Part shown: positions 36,351 through 45,340 of the stretch, in pieces
How positions within the stretch are numbered: the first letter of the stretch is position 1
How the letters are laid out: each line of letters opens with the position of its first letter
Source: Nocardioides glacieisoli
Lineage (GTDB): Bacteria > Actinomycetota > Actinomycetes > Propionibacteriales > Nocardioidaceae
Assembly: GCF_004137245.1 (NCBI RefSeq)
Contig: NZ_SDWS01000011.1
Coordinates: forward strand, 1 to 64,000
DNA length: 64,000 nucleotides
Direction: 5' to 3'
Made by a program: the position numbers and the translations under genes
The notes under the pieces: generated by a model
Told to the model about the DNA's origin: nothing
The model's database searches: none
What the model saw: the letters and a program-made list of their open reading frames with translations, nothing else

Positions 36351-37466
36351 GTGGCAGGCATCGACTACGACGCAGAGATCAAGACACTCCAGGCGACGAT
36401 GGGGACCATCGGCTCGGTGCTCAACATCGACCGGATGCGCGGTGAGATCGCCGACCTGAGCGAGCAGGTCGCCGCGCCGGACCTCTGGGACGACGTCGAC
36501 AGCGCCACGCGCATCACCGGGCGTCTCTCCGCGCTGCAGGGCGAGCTCGACCGGTACACCGGTCTCGAGAGCCGCATCGAGGACCTCGGCCTGATGGTCG
36601 AGATGGCCCAGGAAGAGGGCGACGCCGACTCGCTCGCCGACTCCGAGCGTGAGCTCAACCGGATCAAGAAGTCGGTGGAGTCCCTCGAGATCCGCACGCT
36701 CCTCGCCGGTGAGTACGACGAGCGCGAGGCGATCGTGACGATCCGCTCGGGCGCTGGTGGCGTCGACGCCGCCGACTTCGCCGAGATGCTCATGCGGATG
36801 TACACGCGCTGGGCCGAGCAGCACAAGTACGGCGTCGAGGTCTACGAGGTGTCCTACGCCGAGGAGGCGGGCATCAAGTCCGCCGAGTTCGCGATCCACG
36901 CGCCCTACGCCTACGGCACGCTCTCCGTCGAGGCCGGCACCCACCGCCTGGTGCGGATCAGTCCGTTCGACAACCAGGGCCGGCGCCAGACGTCGTTCGC
37001 CGCCGTCGAGGTGGTGCCGATGCTCGAGCAGACCGACGAGATCGAGGTCGACGAGAACGAGATCCGCACCGACGTCTTCCGCTCCGGCGGTCCCGGCGGC
37101 CAGTCGGTGAACACGACCGATTCGGCGGTCCGGCTCACCCACATCCCCACCGGCATCGTCGTGTCCTGCCAGAACGAGAAGTCGCAGCTGCAGAACAAGG
37201 CGTCCGCGATGGTCGTGCTCAAGGCCAAGCTCCTCGCCCGCAAGAAGGCCGAGGAGGCCGCGCTGAAGAAGGACCTCAAGGGCGACGTGCAGGCCAGCTG
37301 GGGCGACCAGATGCGCAACTACGTCCTCAACCCCTATCAGGTCGTCAAGGACCTGCGGACCGGCCACGAGTCCGGCAACCCCAGCGCGGTCTTCGACGGA
37401 GACCTCGACGACTTCATGGAGGCCGGCATCCGCTGGCGCCGGGGCGCCGACAAGGTCGACGCCTGA
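36351..37466 (+). CDS. prfB: Peptide chain release factor 2
   Basis: 371 residues. The stop-codon tripeptide SPF (204-206, RF2 type for UGA and UAA) and the GGQ catalytic motif (249-251) are present in order. The frame is continuous from GTG 36351, so the programmed +1 frameshift of enterobacterial prfB is absent, as usual in actinobacteria. It precedes the ftsEX-smpB region, a conserved actinobacterial order, with an ECF sigma pair inserted between. Confidence 0.96.
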   Translation: MAGIDYDAEIKTLQATMGTIGSVLNIDRMRGEIADLSEQVAAPDLWDDVDSATRITGRLSALQGELDRYTGLESRIEDLGLMVEMAQEEGDADSLADSERELNRIKKSVESLEIRTLLAGEYDEREAIVTIRSGAGGVDAADFAEMLMRMYTRWAEQHKYGVEVYEVSYAEEAGIKSAEFAIHAPYAYGTLSVEAGTHRLVRISPFDNQGRRQTSFAAVEVVPMLEQTDEIEVDENEIRTDVFRSGGPGGQSVNTTDSAVRLTHIPTGIVVSCQNEKSQLQNKASAMVVLKAKLLARKKAEEAALKKDLKGDVQASWGDQMRNYVLNPYQVVKDLRTGHESGNPSAVFDGDLDDFMEAGIRWRRGADKVDA

Positions 37467-37469
37467 CCG

Positions 37470-37515
37470 GACGTCATGGGAATCCCCGGTCCGAACCGGA
37501 GATTCTCATGACGTC
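37470..37515. terminator. Long bidirectional terminator hairpin
   Basis: 21-bp arms at 37470-37490 and 37495-37515 with loop CCGA. Nineteen positions are Watson-Crick, one is G-T and one C-A. It begins 3 bp after prfB and ends 9 bp before the convergent anti-sigma-like gene, so it can terminate both. Confidence 0.75.
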
Positions 37516-37524
37516 AGCGCTGCT

Positions 37525-38772
37525 CTACTCCCAGCGCAGGTGCAGGATCTCGTGGAGCGCGTCGGCGACGTCCTGGCGGGCGCTCTCCGGAAGCGGTCGA
37601 TCGGCCCGCTCGACCGCGACCATGCCCGCGCGGTCACCGTTGGCGGCGAGCCAGATCGCGTTCTCGGGCTCGGGGCCGCCCGTGTCGTACGTCGCCACGT
37701 GCACGCCGTTGGGCAGGGTCTCGATGGTCACCTCGGTGGAGGTGCAGGCGCGCAGCTCGTCGAGCACGACCTCGACGTTGGCGGTGCCGCCGTCCGGCTC
37801 GTCGTACCCCGCGATCCGGTAGGAGAGTCCATGGGGCGATCCACCTGCGGCGCTGGTTGCGCTGGTCGGGCCGTTGAGGTGGTCATCGAGGCACAGCAGG
37901 TTCGGTGAGGTGGTCGCCGCGCGCTTGGTCGGTGACCTCCAGCCGGCAAGCGCCCCCTCGAGGTCGATGCCGGTCCACTCCGGGAGCGGTCCCTTGCCGT
38001 TGCCCGGTGGCACTCGAGGGACCTCGTCCATCCCAGACTGCGTCCACCCGTCGCGCAGGCCCGCGACCAGGAGCTGCGCCACCCGCTCCGCCGACGCCGG
38101 GTCGGCCACCCCGGCCCGGCCGTACACCTGGAACTCGGCACGCTCGGCCCCGATCCGGGCGCTCCAGATGTCGCCGAGCCAGCTCCCGGTGTCGGCCGGG
38201 TCCTGGTTGGGCATGGAGTCGTGCCGGACCTCGACGCCGTCCACGTCGTACGTCGTGGTGGTGCCGCACGTGTCGGGCGCGGGGTAGGCCTTCGTCTGGG
38301 CCGTCGCGGCGCTGGCGGCGTCGGCGTAGCGTGCCAGGGCGAACCGGCCGTTGGAGAGCTCGTCACCGACGAAGAGGGAGCTGCCGCCGAAGGTGGGAGC
38401 TGGTCCGGTGTCGGCGAACGGGTCGGCCATGCTGGAGCACTCGGGCGGGGAGAAGCTCCCGCCTCCCTTGGGGGAGTACTGCTGCCAGTCCTCCCACCCG
38501 GACGTCCAGCCTGAAGTTGCGTCCTCGAGGTGGACGGCGTCGAACCTGGCCTCACCGCCGCGGGCCGCCAACCCATCCGCGGGGAACAGCAGCCGCGGCA
38601 CGGTGAGCCCGCCACCGACGACGAGGGCCGTGGCGAGCGCGACGGCACCCACCTTCGTACGCCGCCTGGCGCGGGCGGTCGCCATCGCTGCGGCAGCCCC
38701 GGGGCCGTGGGTGTGGGCGAGGTCGCGGGTGAGCGACTCGAACGCGCGGTCGAGCTGGTCGAGGTCAGACAT
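37525..38772 (-). CDS. Membrane protein co-encoded with ECF sigma factor (anti-sigma-like)
   Basis: 415 residues. A cytoplasmic N-terminus (1-40, DQLDRAFESLTRDLAHTHGPG) is followed by one transmembrane segment (41-60) and a large extracytoplasmic region with several cysteines. This layout and its 8-base overlap with the sigma gene suit a sensor or anti-sigma factor. No named domain is recognised. Its stop lies next to the long terminator shared with prfB. Confidence 0.7.
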   Translation of the reverse strand: MSDLDQLDRAFESLTRDLAHTHGPGAAAAMATARARRRTKVGAVALATALVVGGGLTVPRLLFPADGLAARGGEARFDAVHLEDATSGWTSGWEDWQQYSPKGGGSFSPPECSSMADPFADTGPAPTFGGSSLFVGDELSNGRFALARYADAASAATAQTKAYPAPDTCGTTTTYDVDGVEVRHDSMPNQDPADTGSWLGDIWSARIGAERAEFQVYGRAGVADPASAERVAQLLVAGLRDGWTQSGMDEVPRVPPGNGKGPLPEWTGIDLEGALAGWRSPTKRAATTSPNLLCLDDHLNGPTSATSAAGGSPHGLSYRIAGYDEPDGGTANVEVVLDELRACTSTEVTIETLPNGVHVATYDTGGPEPENAIWLAANGDRAGMVAVERADRPLPESARQDVADALHEILHLRWE

Positions 38773-39283
38773 GGGTGGGAGCTCCGTTCGGCTCGTCTGC
38801 CGGTTGGTCCGAGAGGAGTGCTGCGAGGGCGGTGCGGCCGCGGGAGAGGCGGGCCTTGACGGTCCCGACCGGGCAGCGCTCGATACGGGCGACCTCGGCG
38901 ACCGTGAGGTCGGCGAGGTGGTGCAGGACGATCGCCCGGCGCTGCGCCTCAGGGATCTCCTGCAGCGCCCGGACGAGCGCGGTCGTCGTCTCGTCGGGCG
39001 GGGGAGCGGTCTCGTGGTCGCGTTGCCGCGAGAGCCACGTGGCCGCGACCCGGCTGCGCCGCCACCGGCTCACGGCGAGGCGGGTCGCGACCTGGCGCAC
39101 CCAGGCTGAGGGCTGGTCGTAGCGCGAGACCTTGTTCCAGTGCGACCACGCCTTGACGTAGGCCTCCTGGGCGACCTCCTCGGCGGTGCCGCGGTCGCCC
39201 GTGAGGGCGTACACCACGGCCAGCGTCCTCGGCCACGTCGCGGAGTAGAAGTCCGCGAAGTCGCCCTCGGCCCCGTCACGCAT
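38765..39283 (-). CDS. SigE-family ECF RNA polymerase sigma factor
   Basis: 172 residues. Region 2 (FADFYSATWPRTLAVVYALTGDRGTAEEVAQEAYVKAW and PSAWVRQVATRLAVSRWRR) and region 4 (DLTVAEVARIERCPVGTVKARLSRGR) are clear. The sequence resembles actinobacterial SigE-family ECF factors. ATG 39283 is preceded by GAGGGG at 7 bases. A CAACC-N16-CGTGT promoter upstream suggests autoregulation. Confidence 0.88.
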   Translation of the reverse strand: MRDGAEGDFADFYSATWPRTLAVVYALTGDRGTAEEVAQEAYVKAWSHWNKVSRYDQPSAWVRQVATRLAVSRWRRSRVAATWLSRQRDHETAPPPDETTTALVRALQEIPEAQRRAIVLHHLADLTVAEVARIERCPVGTVKARLSRGRTALAALLSDQPADEPNGAPTHV

Positions 39284-39316
39284 GCAGATCCCCTCGTCGT
39301 TCGCTGTCACCACCCA

Positions 39317-39342
39317 ACACGCCGTGGCCCCCGACCCGGTTG
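39317..39342 (-). promoter_or_regulatory. Possible ECF self-promoter
   Basis: On the minus strand CAACC (39342-39338), 16-bp spacer, CGTGT (39321-39317), about 34 bp upstream of the sigma gene. CAACC is a common -35 element of ECF promoters. Confidence 0.35.
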
Positions 39343-39384
39343 CACGCCCCGCTTTGCGTTTCGGGAACTCGTGCACCCCTCACG

Positions 39385-39390
39385 TAGCCT
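39385..39390 (+). promoter_or_regulatory. -10 hexamer of ftsE (leaderless)
   Basis: TAGCCT ends six bases before GTG 39397. No Shine-Dalgarno lies between them. Confidence 0.45.
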
Positions 39391-39396
39391 CGATGC

Positions 39397-40086
39397 GTGA
39401 TTCGCTTCGAGAAGGTCACCAAGACCTATCCCGGCCACCCCCACCCGGCGCTCGACAACATCTCGGTCGACGTCGAGAAGGGCGAGTTCGTCTTCCTCGT
39501 CGGCTCGTCGGGGTCCGGCAAGTCGACCTTCCTGCGGCTGGTGCTGCGGGAGTACCGCCCCACCACGGGGCGGGTCTACGTCGCCGGCAAGGAGATCAAC
39601 CGGCTGGCCAGCTGGAAGGTCCCGCGGCTGCGCCGCGACATCGGCACCGTCTTCCAAGACTTCCGCCTGCTGCCCAACAAGACGGTCACCGAGAACGTCG
39701 CCTTCACGCTCCAGGTCATCGGCAAGTCGCGCAAGGAGATCAAGGACGTCGTCCCTGAGACCCTCGAGCTGGTGGGTCTCACCGGCAAGGGCGACCGGAT
39801 GCCCGACGAGCTCTCCGGTGGCGAGCAGCAGCGCGTCGCCGTGGCCCGCGCGTTCGTGAACCGCCCGATGATCCTCATCGCCGACGAGCCGACCGGAAAC
39901 CTCGACCCGACCACGTCGGTCGGCATCATGAAGCTCCTCGACCGGATCAACCGCACGGGCACGACCGTGGTGATGGCCACCCACGACTCGAGCATCGTCG
40001 ACCAGATGCGCAAGCGCGTCATCGAGCTCGAGAACGGCCACGTCGTACGCGACCAGGCGCAGGGCGTCTACGGCCATCAAGTCTGA
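39397..40086 (+). CDS. ftsE: Cell division ATP-binding protein FtsE
   Basis: 229 residues, ABC ATPase. Walker [10 protein letters not shown] (36-44), Q-loop FQDF, signature LSGGEQQR (139-146), Walker [12 protein letters not shown] and switch His in MATHD. It works with FtsX at the divisome to activate a peptidoglycan hydrolase. It is followed by ftsX and an M23 peptidase gene, the expected target. GTG start. Confidence 0.95.
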   Translation: MIRFEKVTKTYPGHPHPALDNISVDVEKGEFVFLVGSSGSGKSTFLRLVLREYRPTTGRVYVAGKEINRLASWKVPRLRRDIGTVFQDFRLLPNKTVTENVAFTLQVIGKSRKEIKDVVPETLELVGLTGKGDRMPDELSGGEQQRVAVARAFVNRPMILIADEPTGNLDPTTSVGIMKLLDRINRTGTTVVMATHDSSIVDQMRKRVIELENGHVVRDQAQGVYGHQV

Positions 40087-40141
40087 CCGGGTCTGAGCCC
40101 ACCCAGATCGACCACCCCCACAGATCGAGAGCCCCTCCTCC

Positions 40142-41053
40142 ATGCAGCTTCGTTACGTCTACTCCGAGCTCGGCCAGGGCCTGCGGCGCAACCTGTCCAT
40201 GCACCTCGCGGTGATCCTGACGCTGTTCGTGTCGCTCACCCTCGTCGGCATGGGCGTGCTCTTCCAGCAGCAGGCGACCAAGGCGGCCGAGCAGTGGGGC
40301 AACCAGCTCCAGATCACGGTCTTCCTGTGCCGCAACGGCGACAGCAACCCGGTCTGCCCGAGCTCGGTGACCGACGCGCAGAAGACCGACATCGAGGCGG
40401 TCGTGAGGGACAACCCCGAGGTCGCCGACTACCACTTCGAGTCCAGCGAGACCGCGCTCGACAAGGCCAAGGAGCTCTACGGCGAGGAGCTGTTCTCCGG
40501 CGACAACCCGGCCATCACCGCCGAGGACATGCCGCAGACCATCTGGATCACCCTCGAGGACCCCGAGCAGTTCGAAGGCATCACCAGCGCGGTCCAGGGG
40601 CTCGACGGCGTCTCGCGGGTGCAGGACATGCGCAAGGTCATCGCCCCGATCCTCGGCGCGCTGAGCATGTTGCAGTGGGTGGCCCTCGTGACCGCCGCCG
40701 TCCTGGTCTTCGCAGCCCTGCTGCTGGTCGCCAACACGATCCGCCTCGCGGCGTTCGCGCGGCGCAAGGAGATCGGCATCATGCGGCTGGTCGGCGCCTC
40801 CACCCTCTACATCGCGCTGCCCTTCCTCCTCGAGGCGCTGGTGACCGCGATCATCGGCGTCGTGCTCGCCGGGGGAGCGCTCGCGGCGGTGCAGCAGTTC
40901 GGCATCGAGGGCCGCGGGGACGACACGTTGAAGTTCATCCCGTGGATCGGCTGGGACGAGTTCGGACTCGCTCTGCTCGCCGTCGGAGTCCTGGGTCCGT
41001 TGCTCACCCTCCTCCCGACACTCGTGCTGACGCGCAAATACCTCAAAGTCTGA
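40142..41053 (+). CDS. ftsX: Cell division permease-like protein FtsX
   Basis: 303 residues. Transmembrane segments at about 20-40, 175-200, 225-245 and 275-300 surround a large extracytoplasmic loop (45-165, with a disulfide-capable CRNGDSNPVC) that contacts peptidoglycan hydrolase partners. The RRKEIGIMRLVGAS coupling helix is characteristic. It forms a mechanotransmission complex with FtsE. Confidence 0.95.
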   Translation: MQLRYVYSELGQGLRRNLSMHLAVILTLFVSLTLVGMGVLFQQQATKAAEQWGNQLQITVFLCRNGDSNPVCPSSVTDAQKTDIEAVVRDNPEVADYHFESSETALDKAKELYGEELFSGDNPAITAEDMPQTIWITLEDPEQFEGITSAVQGLDGVSRVQDMRKVIAPILGALSMLQWVALVTAAVLVFAALLLVANTIRLAAFARRKEIGIMRLVGASTLYIALPFLLEALVTAIIGVVLAGGALAAVQQFGIEGRGDDTLKFIPWIGWDEFGLALLAVGVLGPLLTLLPTLVLTRKYLKV

Positions 41054-41109
41054 TCCGCGGGGGTTAGCGTCTGCCTTGTTCTCTTCCCCGAACGAACAAA
41101 GGCTTCCCG

Positions 41110-42381
41110 GTGCGTTCCTTCCCCCGTACCGCTCAATCCCGCATGGCCGCAGGGCTCGTCGTGGTCATGGCGTTGGGCGTCTCCGCGGCGCACGCCGACG
41201 ACCTCAAGGACAAGCAGCGCCAGATCGATCGCCAGGTCAAGGGTGCCCGCGCGGACCTCGACGCCTCCAGCTCCCAGCTGCGCAAGGCGGCCGCCCGGCT
41301 CGAGGCCGCGCACGAGCAGCTGTCGGTCGCCAAGACCCGCCTCGCCACGGCGCGCGGCAAGGTGGAGGTGGCGCAGGAGCGCGACGCCGAGATGCAGGTG
41401 GAGCTGGCGCAGGCCGAGGCCGACCTCGCCGAGGCGGAGGTCGCGCTCACCCAGGGCCAGGCCGACCGTGAGACGCAGCGACACCGGGTCGCGAACACGA
41501 TCGCCGACATGTACGCCGAGGGCGACCCCGACCTGATCGCGTTCTCCTCGATGCTCGACGCGGTGTCGGCCGAGGACCTCACCCGCCGCGATGGCGTGCG
41601 TGACGTGATCGTCGGCCAGGAGGCGAGGGCGTACGACCAGCTCAAGGCCGCCGAGGTGCTGCTCGAGGTGACGGAGGACCAGGTCACCGAGGCGCGCGAC
41701 GACGTCGCCGAGCAGCGCGAGGCGGCGGCCGAGCACCTCCAGGTGATGCAGGAGCTCGCGACCGAGCAGCAGGCGGCCAAGGACTCCGTGGTCGCCCTCG
41801 TGGTCGAGCGTCGTGACGCGCGGGTCGACGCGCGCAAGGCGCGGGCCAAGGACCTCGTCAAGCTCCGCAAGCACATGAAGCAGCAGGACCGGATCGAGGA
41901 GATGCTGCGCAAGCGCGCCGCTCGTGCCCGCGCCCGCGCGCTCGCCCGGGCCCAGGCCAGGTCGGCCCCCGGCGGTCCGTCGACCGGCCTGTTGGCCATG
42001 CCCGTCGACGGCTACGTCACCTCGCCCTTCGGCTACCGCACGCACCCGATCTACAAGTACTGGGGCCTCCACGACGGCATCGACTTCGGGGGAGGCGGCT
42101 GCGGCACCCCGCTCCGCGCGTCCGCGCCGGGACGGGTGGTCGCGTCGTACTCGAGCTCGGTCTACGGCAACCGGCTGGTCGTCGACCACGGCCTGCTCGG
42201 GGGCAAGGGCATCGCCACGATCTACAACCACGCCAGCGGCTACACCGTCGGCGTCGGCGACCAGGTCACGGAGGGCCAGGTGATCGGATACATGGGCGAC
42301 ACCGGCTGGTCCACGGGCTGCCACCTGCACTTCACGGTCATGGCCAACGGCCAGGCCGTCGACCCGATGAACTGGTTCTGA
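41110..42381 (+). CDS. Exported M23 (LytM) peptidase with coiled coil, FtsX partner
   Basis: 423 residues. A signal peptide (cleavage near AAHAD, about 29) leads into a long coiled coil (about 31-290) and a C-terminal LytM/M23 domain. The zinc motifs are GLHDGIDFG and GCHLHFTV, and the Gly-Gly-rich core is intact. Architecture matches EnvC-like hydrolases or their actinobacterial equivalents, which FtsEX activates to split septal peptidoglycan. GTG start; possible -10 TAGCGT at 41066. Confidence 0.9.
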   Translation: MRSFPRTAQSRMAAGLVVVMALGVSAAHADDLKDKQRQIDRQVKGARADLDASSSQLRKAAARLEAAHEQLSVAKTRLATARGKVEVAQERDAEMQVELAQAEADLAEAEVALTQGQADRETQRHRVANTIADMYAEGDPDLIAFSSMLDAVSAEDLTRRDGVRDVIVGQEARAYDQLKAAEVLLEVTEDQVTEARDDVAEQREAAAEHLQVMQELATEQQAAKDSVVALVVERRDARVDARKARAKDLVKLRKHMKQQDRIEEMLRKRAARARARALARAQARSAPGGPSTGLLAMPVDGYVTSPFGYRTHPIYKYWGLHDGIDFGGGGCGTPLRASAPGRVVASYSSSVYGNRLVVDHGLLGGKGIATIYNHASGYTVGVGDQVTEGQVIGYMGDTGWSTGCHLHFTVMANGQAVDPMNWF

Positions 42382-42385
42382 TCGC

Positions 42386-43102
42386 TCAACCGCCCAGGGC
42401 GGCGAAGATCCTCCCGTAGCGCTCCTGCGGGTCGAGGCCGAGCCCGGACTTCACGAATGTCGCCCAGTCGTCGGCGAGCACCTCCTGCGCACCTGAGTCG
42501 AGGGCGTCGAGGCCGGCGCTCGCCAGGTCGGCCGGTGTGATCTTCGGCGCGTCGACGCCCCGCGCCATATCGGTGTCGACCAGGCCCATGTGCACGCCGA
42601 CCACGTGCGTCCCCTGTGCGGCGAGCTCGAGCCTCGTGCTGTCGGTCAGCGACCAGGCAGCCGCCTTCGACGCGGCGTACGCCCCCGCGCTCGGGGTGCT
42701 GAACCACGACAGTGCCGAGATGACGTTGAGGACGGCGCCGCCGCCGTTGGACCTCAGGATCGGGGCGAACGCGCGGGTCATGAGCAGGGGGCCGTAGAAG
42801 TTCGTGTCCATCTCCCGGCGGATCGACGCCTCGTCCCCCGCGACGAGCGGGGTGCCCGTGGAGATGCCGGCGTTGTTGATGAGCACCTGCACGTCGCCCG
42901 CGGCGGCGGCCGCTGCCGCGACCTGGCGGGCGTCGGTGATGTCGAGCTCGAGCGGGTGCACCCCCGTTGCGTCGATCGAGCCCGCGCTGCGTGAGGCGGC
43001 GTAGATCTTGGCCGCTCCCCGCTTCCTGAGCTGCTCGACGAACTCGGCGCCGATGCCGCGGTTCGCTCCGGTGACGAGCACGACTGCATCCCTGAGGTCC
43101 AT
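42386..43102 (-). CDS. Short-chain dehydrogenase/reductase
   Basis: 238 residues. VVLVTGANRGIGAEF (TGxxxGIG cofactor loop), LINNAGIS, S in NVISALSWFS and the catalytic YAASKAA (Y-x3-K) are present. NAD(P)-dependent oxidoreductase of unknown substrate. It is divergent from a TetR gene with two shared direct repeats in the spacer, the usual arrangement for TetR repression of an adjacent SDR. Confidence 0.9.
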   Translation of the reverse strand: MDLRDAVVLVTGANRGIGAEFVEQLRKRGAAKIYAASRSAGSIDATGVHPLELDITDARQVAAAAAAAGDVQVLINNAGISTGTPLVAGDEASIRREMDTNFYGPLLMTRAFAPILRSNGGGAVLNVISALSWFSTPSAGAYAASKAAAWSLTDSTRLELAAQGTHVVGVHMGLVDTDMARGVDAPKITPADLASAGLDALDSGAQEVLADDWATFVKSGLGLDPQERYGRIFAALGG

Positions 43103-43109
43103 GGTGTTC

Positions 43110-43172
43110 CATTCTGTAGCGATCACTATTGATTGACGGCCGGAACGGTAGCACATTCTGTAGTGATCGATA
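43110..43172. promoter_or_regulatory. Paired operator repeats between SDR and TetR genes
   Basis: CATTCTGTAGCGATCACTA (43110-43128) and CATTCTGTAGTGATCGATA (43154-43172) agree at 15 of 19 bases. Each contains a dyad around GATC (TAGYGATCRCTA-like). One copy overlaps the SDR promoter and the other the tetR -35 zone. Confidence 0.55.
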
Positions 43173-43188
43173 CGGTATGCTCGTGGCC

Positions 43189-43761
43189 ATGGCCGGACGA
43201 CCGCGGAGCTTCGATCGCGACGCAGCGCTGGCGGTTGCTGTCGAGGAGTTCTGGCGGGCTGGCTACGAGGAGACCTCCGTCGCGACGCTGACCGCTGCCA
43301 TGGGGGTGACGCCGCCCAGCCTCTATGCGGCGTTCGGCGACAAGCAGCGCCTGTTCGAGGAAGCGTCGGAGGCGTACTTCCAACGCACCTGCGAGGGGAT
43401 CGAGGTCGCGACGGCCCTGCCGACCGTGCGCGAGGCCGTCGCCCGGGTGCTGGAGGACACCGCACGGGCCCACACCGACCCGGCCACTCCTGCCGGGTGC
43501 CTGATGCTGACCGAGCCCCGGCTCGCGGCCCAGCGCGAGGTCGTCCGTCGACGACTCGGGGACCGGCTTGCCGACGGGGTCCGCGACGGCGAGCTCGCAG
43601 CCGGGACGGACACCGATCGGCTCGCCACCTTCCTCCTGGCCGTCCTGCGCGGGATGTCCGGCTGCGCCCGCGACGGCGGCGGCACCGACGACCTCCTCGG
43701 GATCGCGGAGACGGCACTGGCGGCACTGCCGGCACCCGCCAACCCGTTGGACATCGCCTGA
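43189..43761 (+). CDS. TetR-family transcriptional regulator
   Basis: 190 residues. N-terminal helix-turn-helix (RSFDRDAALAVAVEEFWRAGYEETSVATLTAAMGVTPPSLYAAFG) and an all-helical ligand domain. ATG 43189 lies seven bases after TATGCT, so it is probably leaderless; ATG 43177 is in frame but would sit inside the promoter. Expected to repress itself and the SDR gene. Confidence 0.88.
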   Translation: MAGRPRSFDRDAALAVAVEEFWRAGYEETSVATLTAAMGVTPPSLYAAFGDKQRLFEEASEAYFQRTCEGIEVATALPTVREAVARVLEDTARAHTDPATPAGCLMLTEPRLAAQREVVRRRLGDRLADGVRDGELAAGTDTDRLATFLLAVLRGMSGCARDGGGTDDLLGIAETALAALPAPANPLDIA

Positions 43762-43773
43762 GAGACTGTCCCC

Positions 43774-44253
43774 ATGGCGAAGGAGCAGGGCCAGAAGATG
43801 GTCGCGCAGAACAAGAAGGCGCGCCACGACTACCACATCGAGGACACGTGGGAGGCCGGGCTCGTCCTGATGGGGACCGAGGTGAAGTCCCTGCGGATGG
43901 GTCGCGCGTCCCTCGTCGACGGCTTCGCCGAGATCGACAGCGGCGAGGCGTGGCTGCTCGGCGTGCACATCCCCGAGTACAGCCAGGGCACGTGGACCAA
44001 CCACGCCGCCCGCCGGCGTCGCAAGATGCTGCTCAACCGTGCCGAGATCGACAAGATCGAGCGCAAGATCACCGACAAGGGCTACACGATCATCCCGCTC
44101 GCGCTCTACTTCAAGGACGGCCGCGCGAAGGTCGAGATCGCCCTCGCCAAGGGCAAGAAGTCCTACGACAAGCGCCACACCCTGGCCGAGCGTGACGCCA
44201 ACCGCGAGAAGGTCGAGGCGGTGCAGCGCCGGTTGAAGGGCCACCGTGACTGA
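43774..44253 (+). CDS. smpB: tmRNA-binding protein SmpB
   Basis: 159 residues, full length. [29 protein letters not shown] and the conserved C-terminal basic tail ([21 protein letters not shown]) are present. It delivers tmRNA to stalled ribosomes. Its RNA partner, ssrA, lies about 9.6 kb downstream in this window. A GAGACT hexamer six bases before ATG suggests a leaderless transcript. Confidence 0.96.
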   Translation: MAKEQGQKMVAQNKKARHDYHIEDTWEAGLVLMGTEVKSLRMGRASLVDGFAEIDSGEAWLLGVHIPEYSQGTWTNHAARRRRKMLLNRAEIDKIERKITDKGYTIIPLALYFKDGRAKVEIALAKGKKSYDKRHTLAERDANREKVEAVQRRLKGHRD

Positions 44254-45118
44254 AGGTCACGTCCGCGCCTTCACCGACGCCCTCGGCCTTCCCGGCCTGC
44301 AGGACCTGCACACCCACTTCCTGCCGCCGCGGGTGATGGCCAAGGTGCGCGCGCAGTTCGACGCCGCCGGCCCGCTGATCGGCCGCGCGTGGCCGCTGCG
44401 CTACCGCGGCGAGGACGACGTCCTGGTCGAGACGCTGCGCTCGTTCGGCGTCCGCCGCTTCACCGCGCTGCCCTACGCGCACAAGCCCGACATGGCCGAG
44501 TTCCTCAACGACTGGGCGGCCGGCTTCGCAGAGCGGGTGCCCGAGGCGGCGGTGTGCGGCACGTTCTTCCCCGAGCCCGGCGTGACGGCGTACGTCACCT
44601 CCCGCACGGAGTCGGTCGAGGTCTGGAAGGTGCACGTGCAGGTCGGCGCGTTCACCGTCACCGACCCGCTGCTCGACGAGGCGTGGGGCGTCGTCGCGGA
44701 GGCCGGGACGCCCGTGGTGCTGCACGCCGGGAGCGGTCCCGTCCCGACCGAGCACACCGGCCCCGAGCCGGTCGCCGCCCTGCTGCGCCGGCATCCGCGG
44801 CTGCGGTTGATGATCGCCCACGCGGGTGCACCGGAGTACGCCGAGTTCCTCGGGCTGGCCGAGACCCACGAGCGGGTGGCGCTGGACACGACGATGGCCT
44901 TCACGCCGTTCTTCGACGAGATGGGCGGCGCCTACCCGCCCGAGCTGCTGCCGCGATTGCGCGACCTCGGGCTGGCCGGGAGGGTCCACCTCGGCAGCGA
45001 CTTCCCGAACATCCCCTACCCCTACGGCGACCAGCTCGACGCGCTCGCCCGGCTGGGCCTGGGGGAGGAGTGGCTGCGCGCGGTGTGCTGGGACAACACG
45101 CTCGCGCTCCTCGGCTGA
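44246..45118 (+). CDS. Amidohydrolase family 2 metal-dependent hydrolase
   Basis: 290 residues. The metal site is formed by H22-x-H24 (LHTHFLPP), [18 protein letters not shown] and [11 protein letters not shown], as in PF04909 hydrolases and decarboxylases. Substrate unknown. GTG 44246 overlaps the smpB stop by 8 bases, a tight coupling that recurs around actinobacterial smpB. Confidence 0.85.
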   Translation: MTEGHVRAFTDALGLPGLQDLHTHFLPPRVMAKVRAQFDAAGPLIGRAWPLRYRGEDDVLVETLRSFGVRRFTALPYAHKPDMAEFLNDWAAGFAERVPEAAVCGTFFPEPGVTAYVTSRTESVEVWKVHVQVGAFTVTDPLLDEAWGVVAEAGTPVVLHAGSGPVPTEHTGPEPVAALLRRHPRLRLMIAHAGAPEYAEFLGLAETHERVALDTTMAFTPFFDEMGGAYPPELLPRLRDLGLAGRVHLGSDFPNIPYPYGDQLDALARLGLGEEWLRAVCWDNTLALLG

Positions 45119-45129
45119 CCCTCTGCGGA

Positions 45130-45179
45130 GCGGTGGTCCACCCACATTCGGGGTGCTTGGAGTGTGGCTCCACCACCGC
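45130..45179. repeat. 50-bp palindromic repeat, copy 1
   Basis: Begins GCGGTGGTCC and ends CCACCACCGC, so it can fold as a hairpin. It contains a CACCC/GGGTG inner pairing around CATTCGGGG. A second 50-bp copy lies 33 bp downstream. REP-like intergenic element after a hydrolase gene. Confidence 0.65.
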
Positions 45180-45212
45180 CTGTGCGCGTGTCGTACGTCG
45201 ACGCGCCCGGCA

Positions 45213-45262
45213 GCGGTGGCCCACCCACGTTCGGGGTGGCGGGAAGGTGGCTGGACCACCGC
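45213..45262. repeat. 50-bp palindromic repeat, copy 2
   Basis: Begins GCGGTGGCCC and ends GGACCACCGC. Same length and about 80 percent identity with the copy at 45130; terminal inverted repeats are conserved, differences cluster in the centre. Confidence 0.65.
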
Positions 45263-45303
45263 TCGGCGGGCCAGGTCAATGGCACATCGAGCCCACCAGG
45301 TGC

Positions 45304-45340
45304 TTGACACCGGATAAGTAAGTGCGGTGAACTAACTAAT
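45304..45340 (+). promoter_or_regulatory. Promoter and operator of the ROK repressor gene
   Basis: TTGACA (45304-45309), 18-bp spacer, TGAACT (45328-45333), then seven bases to GTG 45341. The imperfect dyad AGTAAGT-N7-ACTAACT (45317-45337) overlaps the -10 box and could be an autoregulatory ROK operator. Confidence 0.45.

Noticed and set aside
36351..37466. Programmed frameshift in prfB
   Set aside because: The coding frame is continuous from the GTG start to the stop; no internal TGA with a frameshift site is present.
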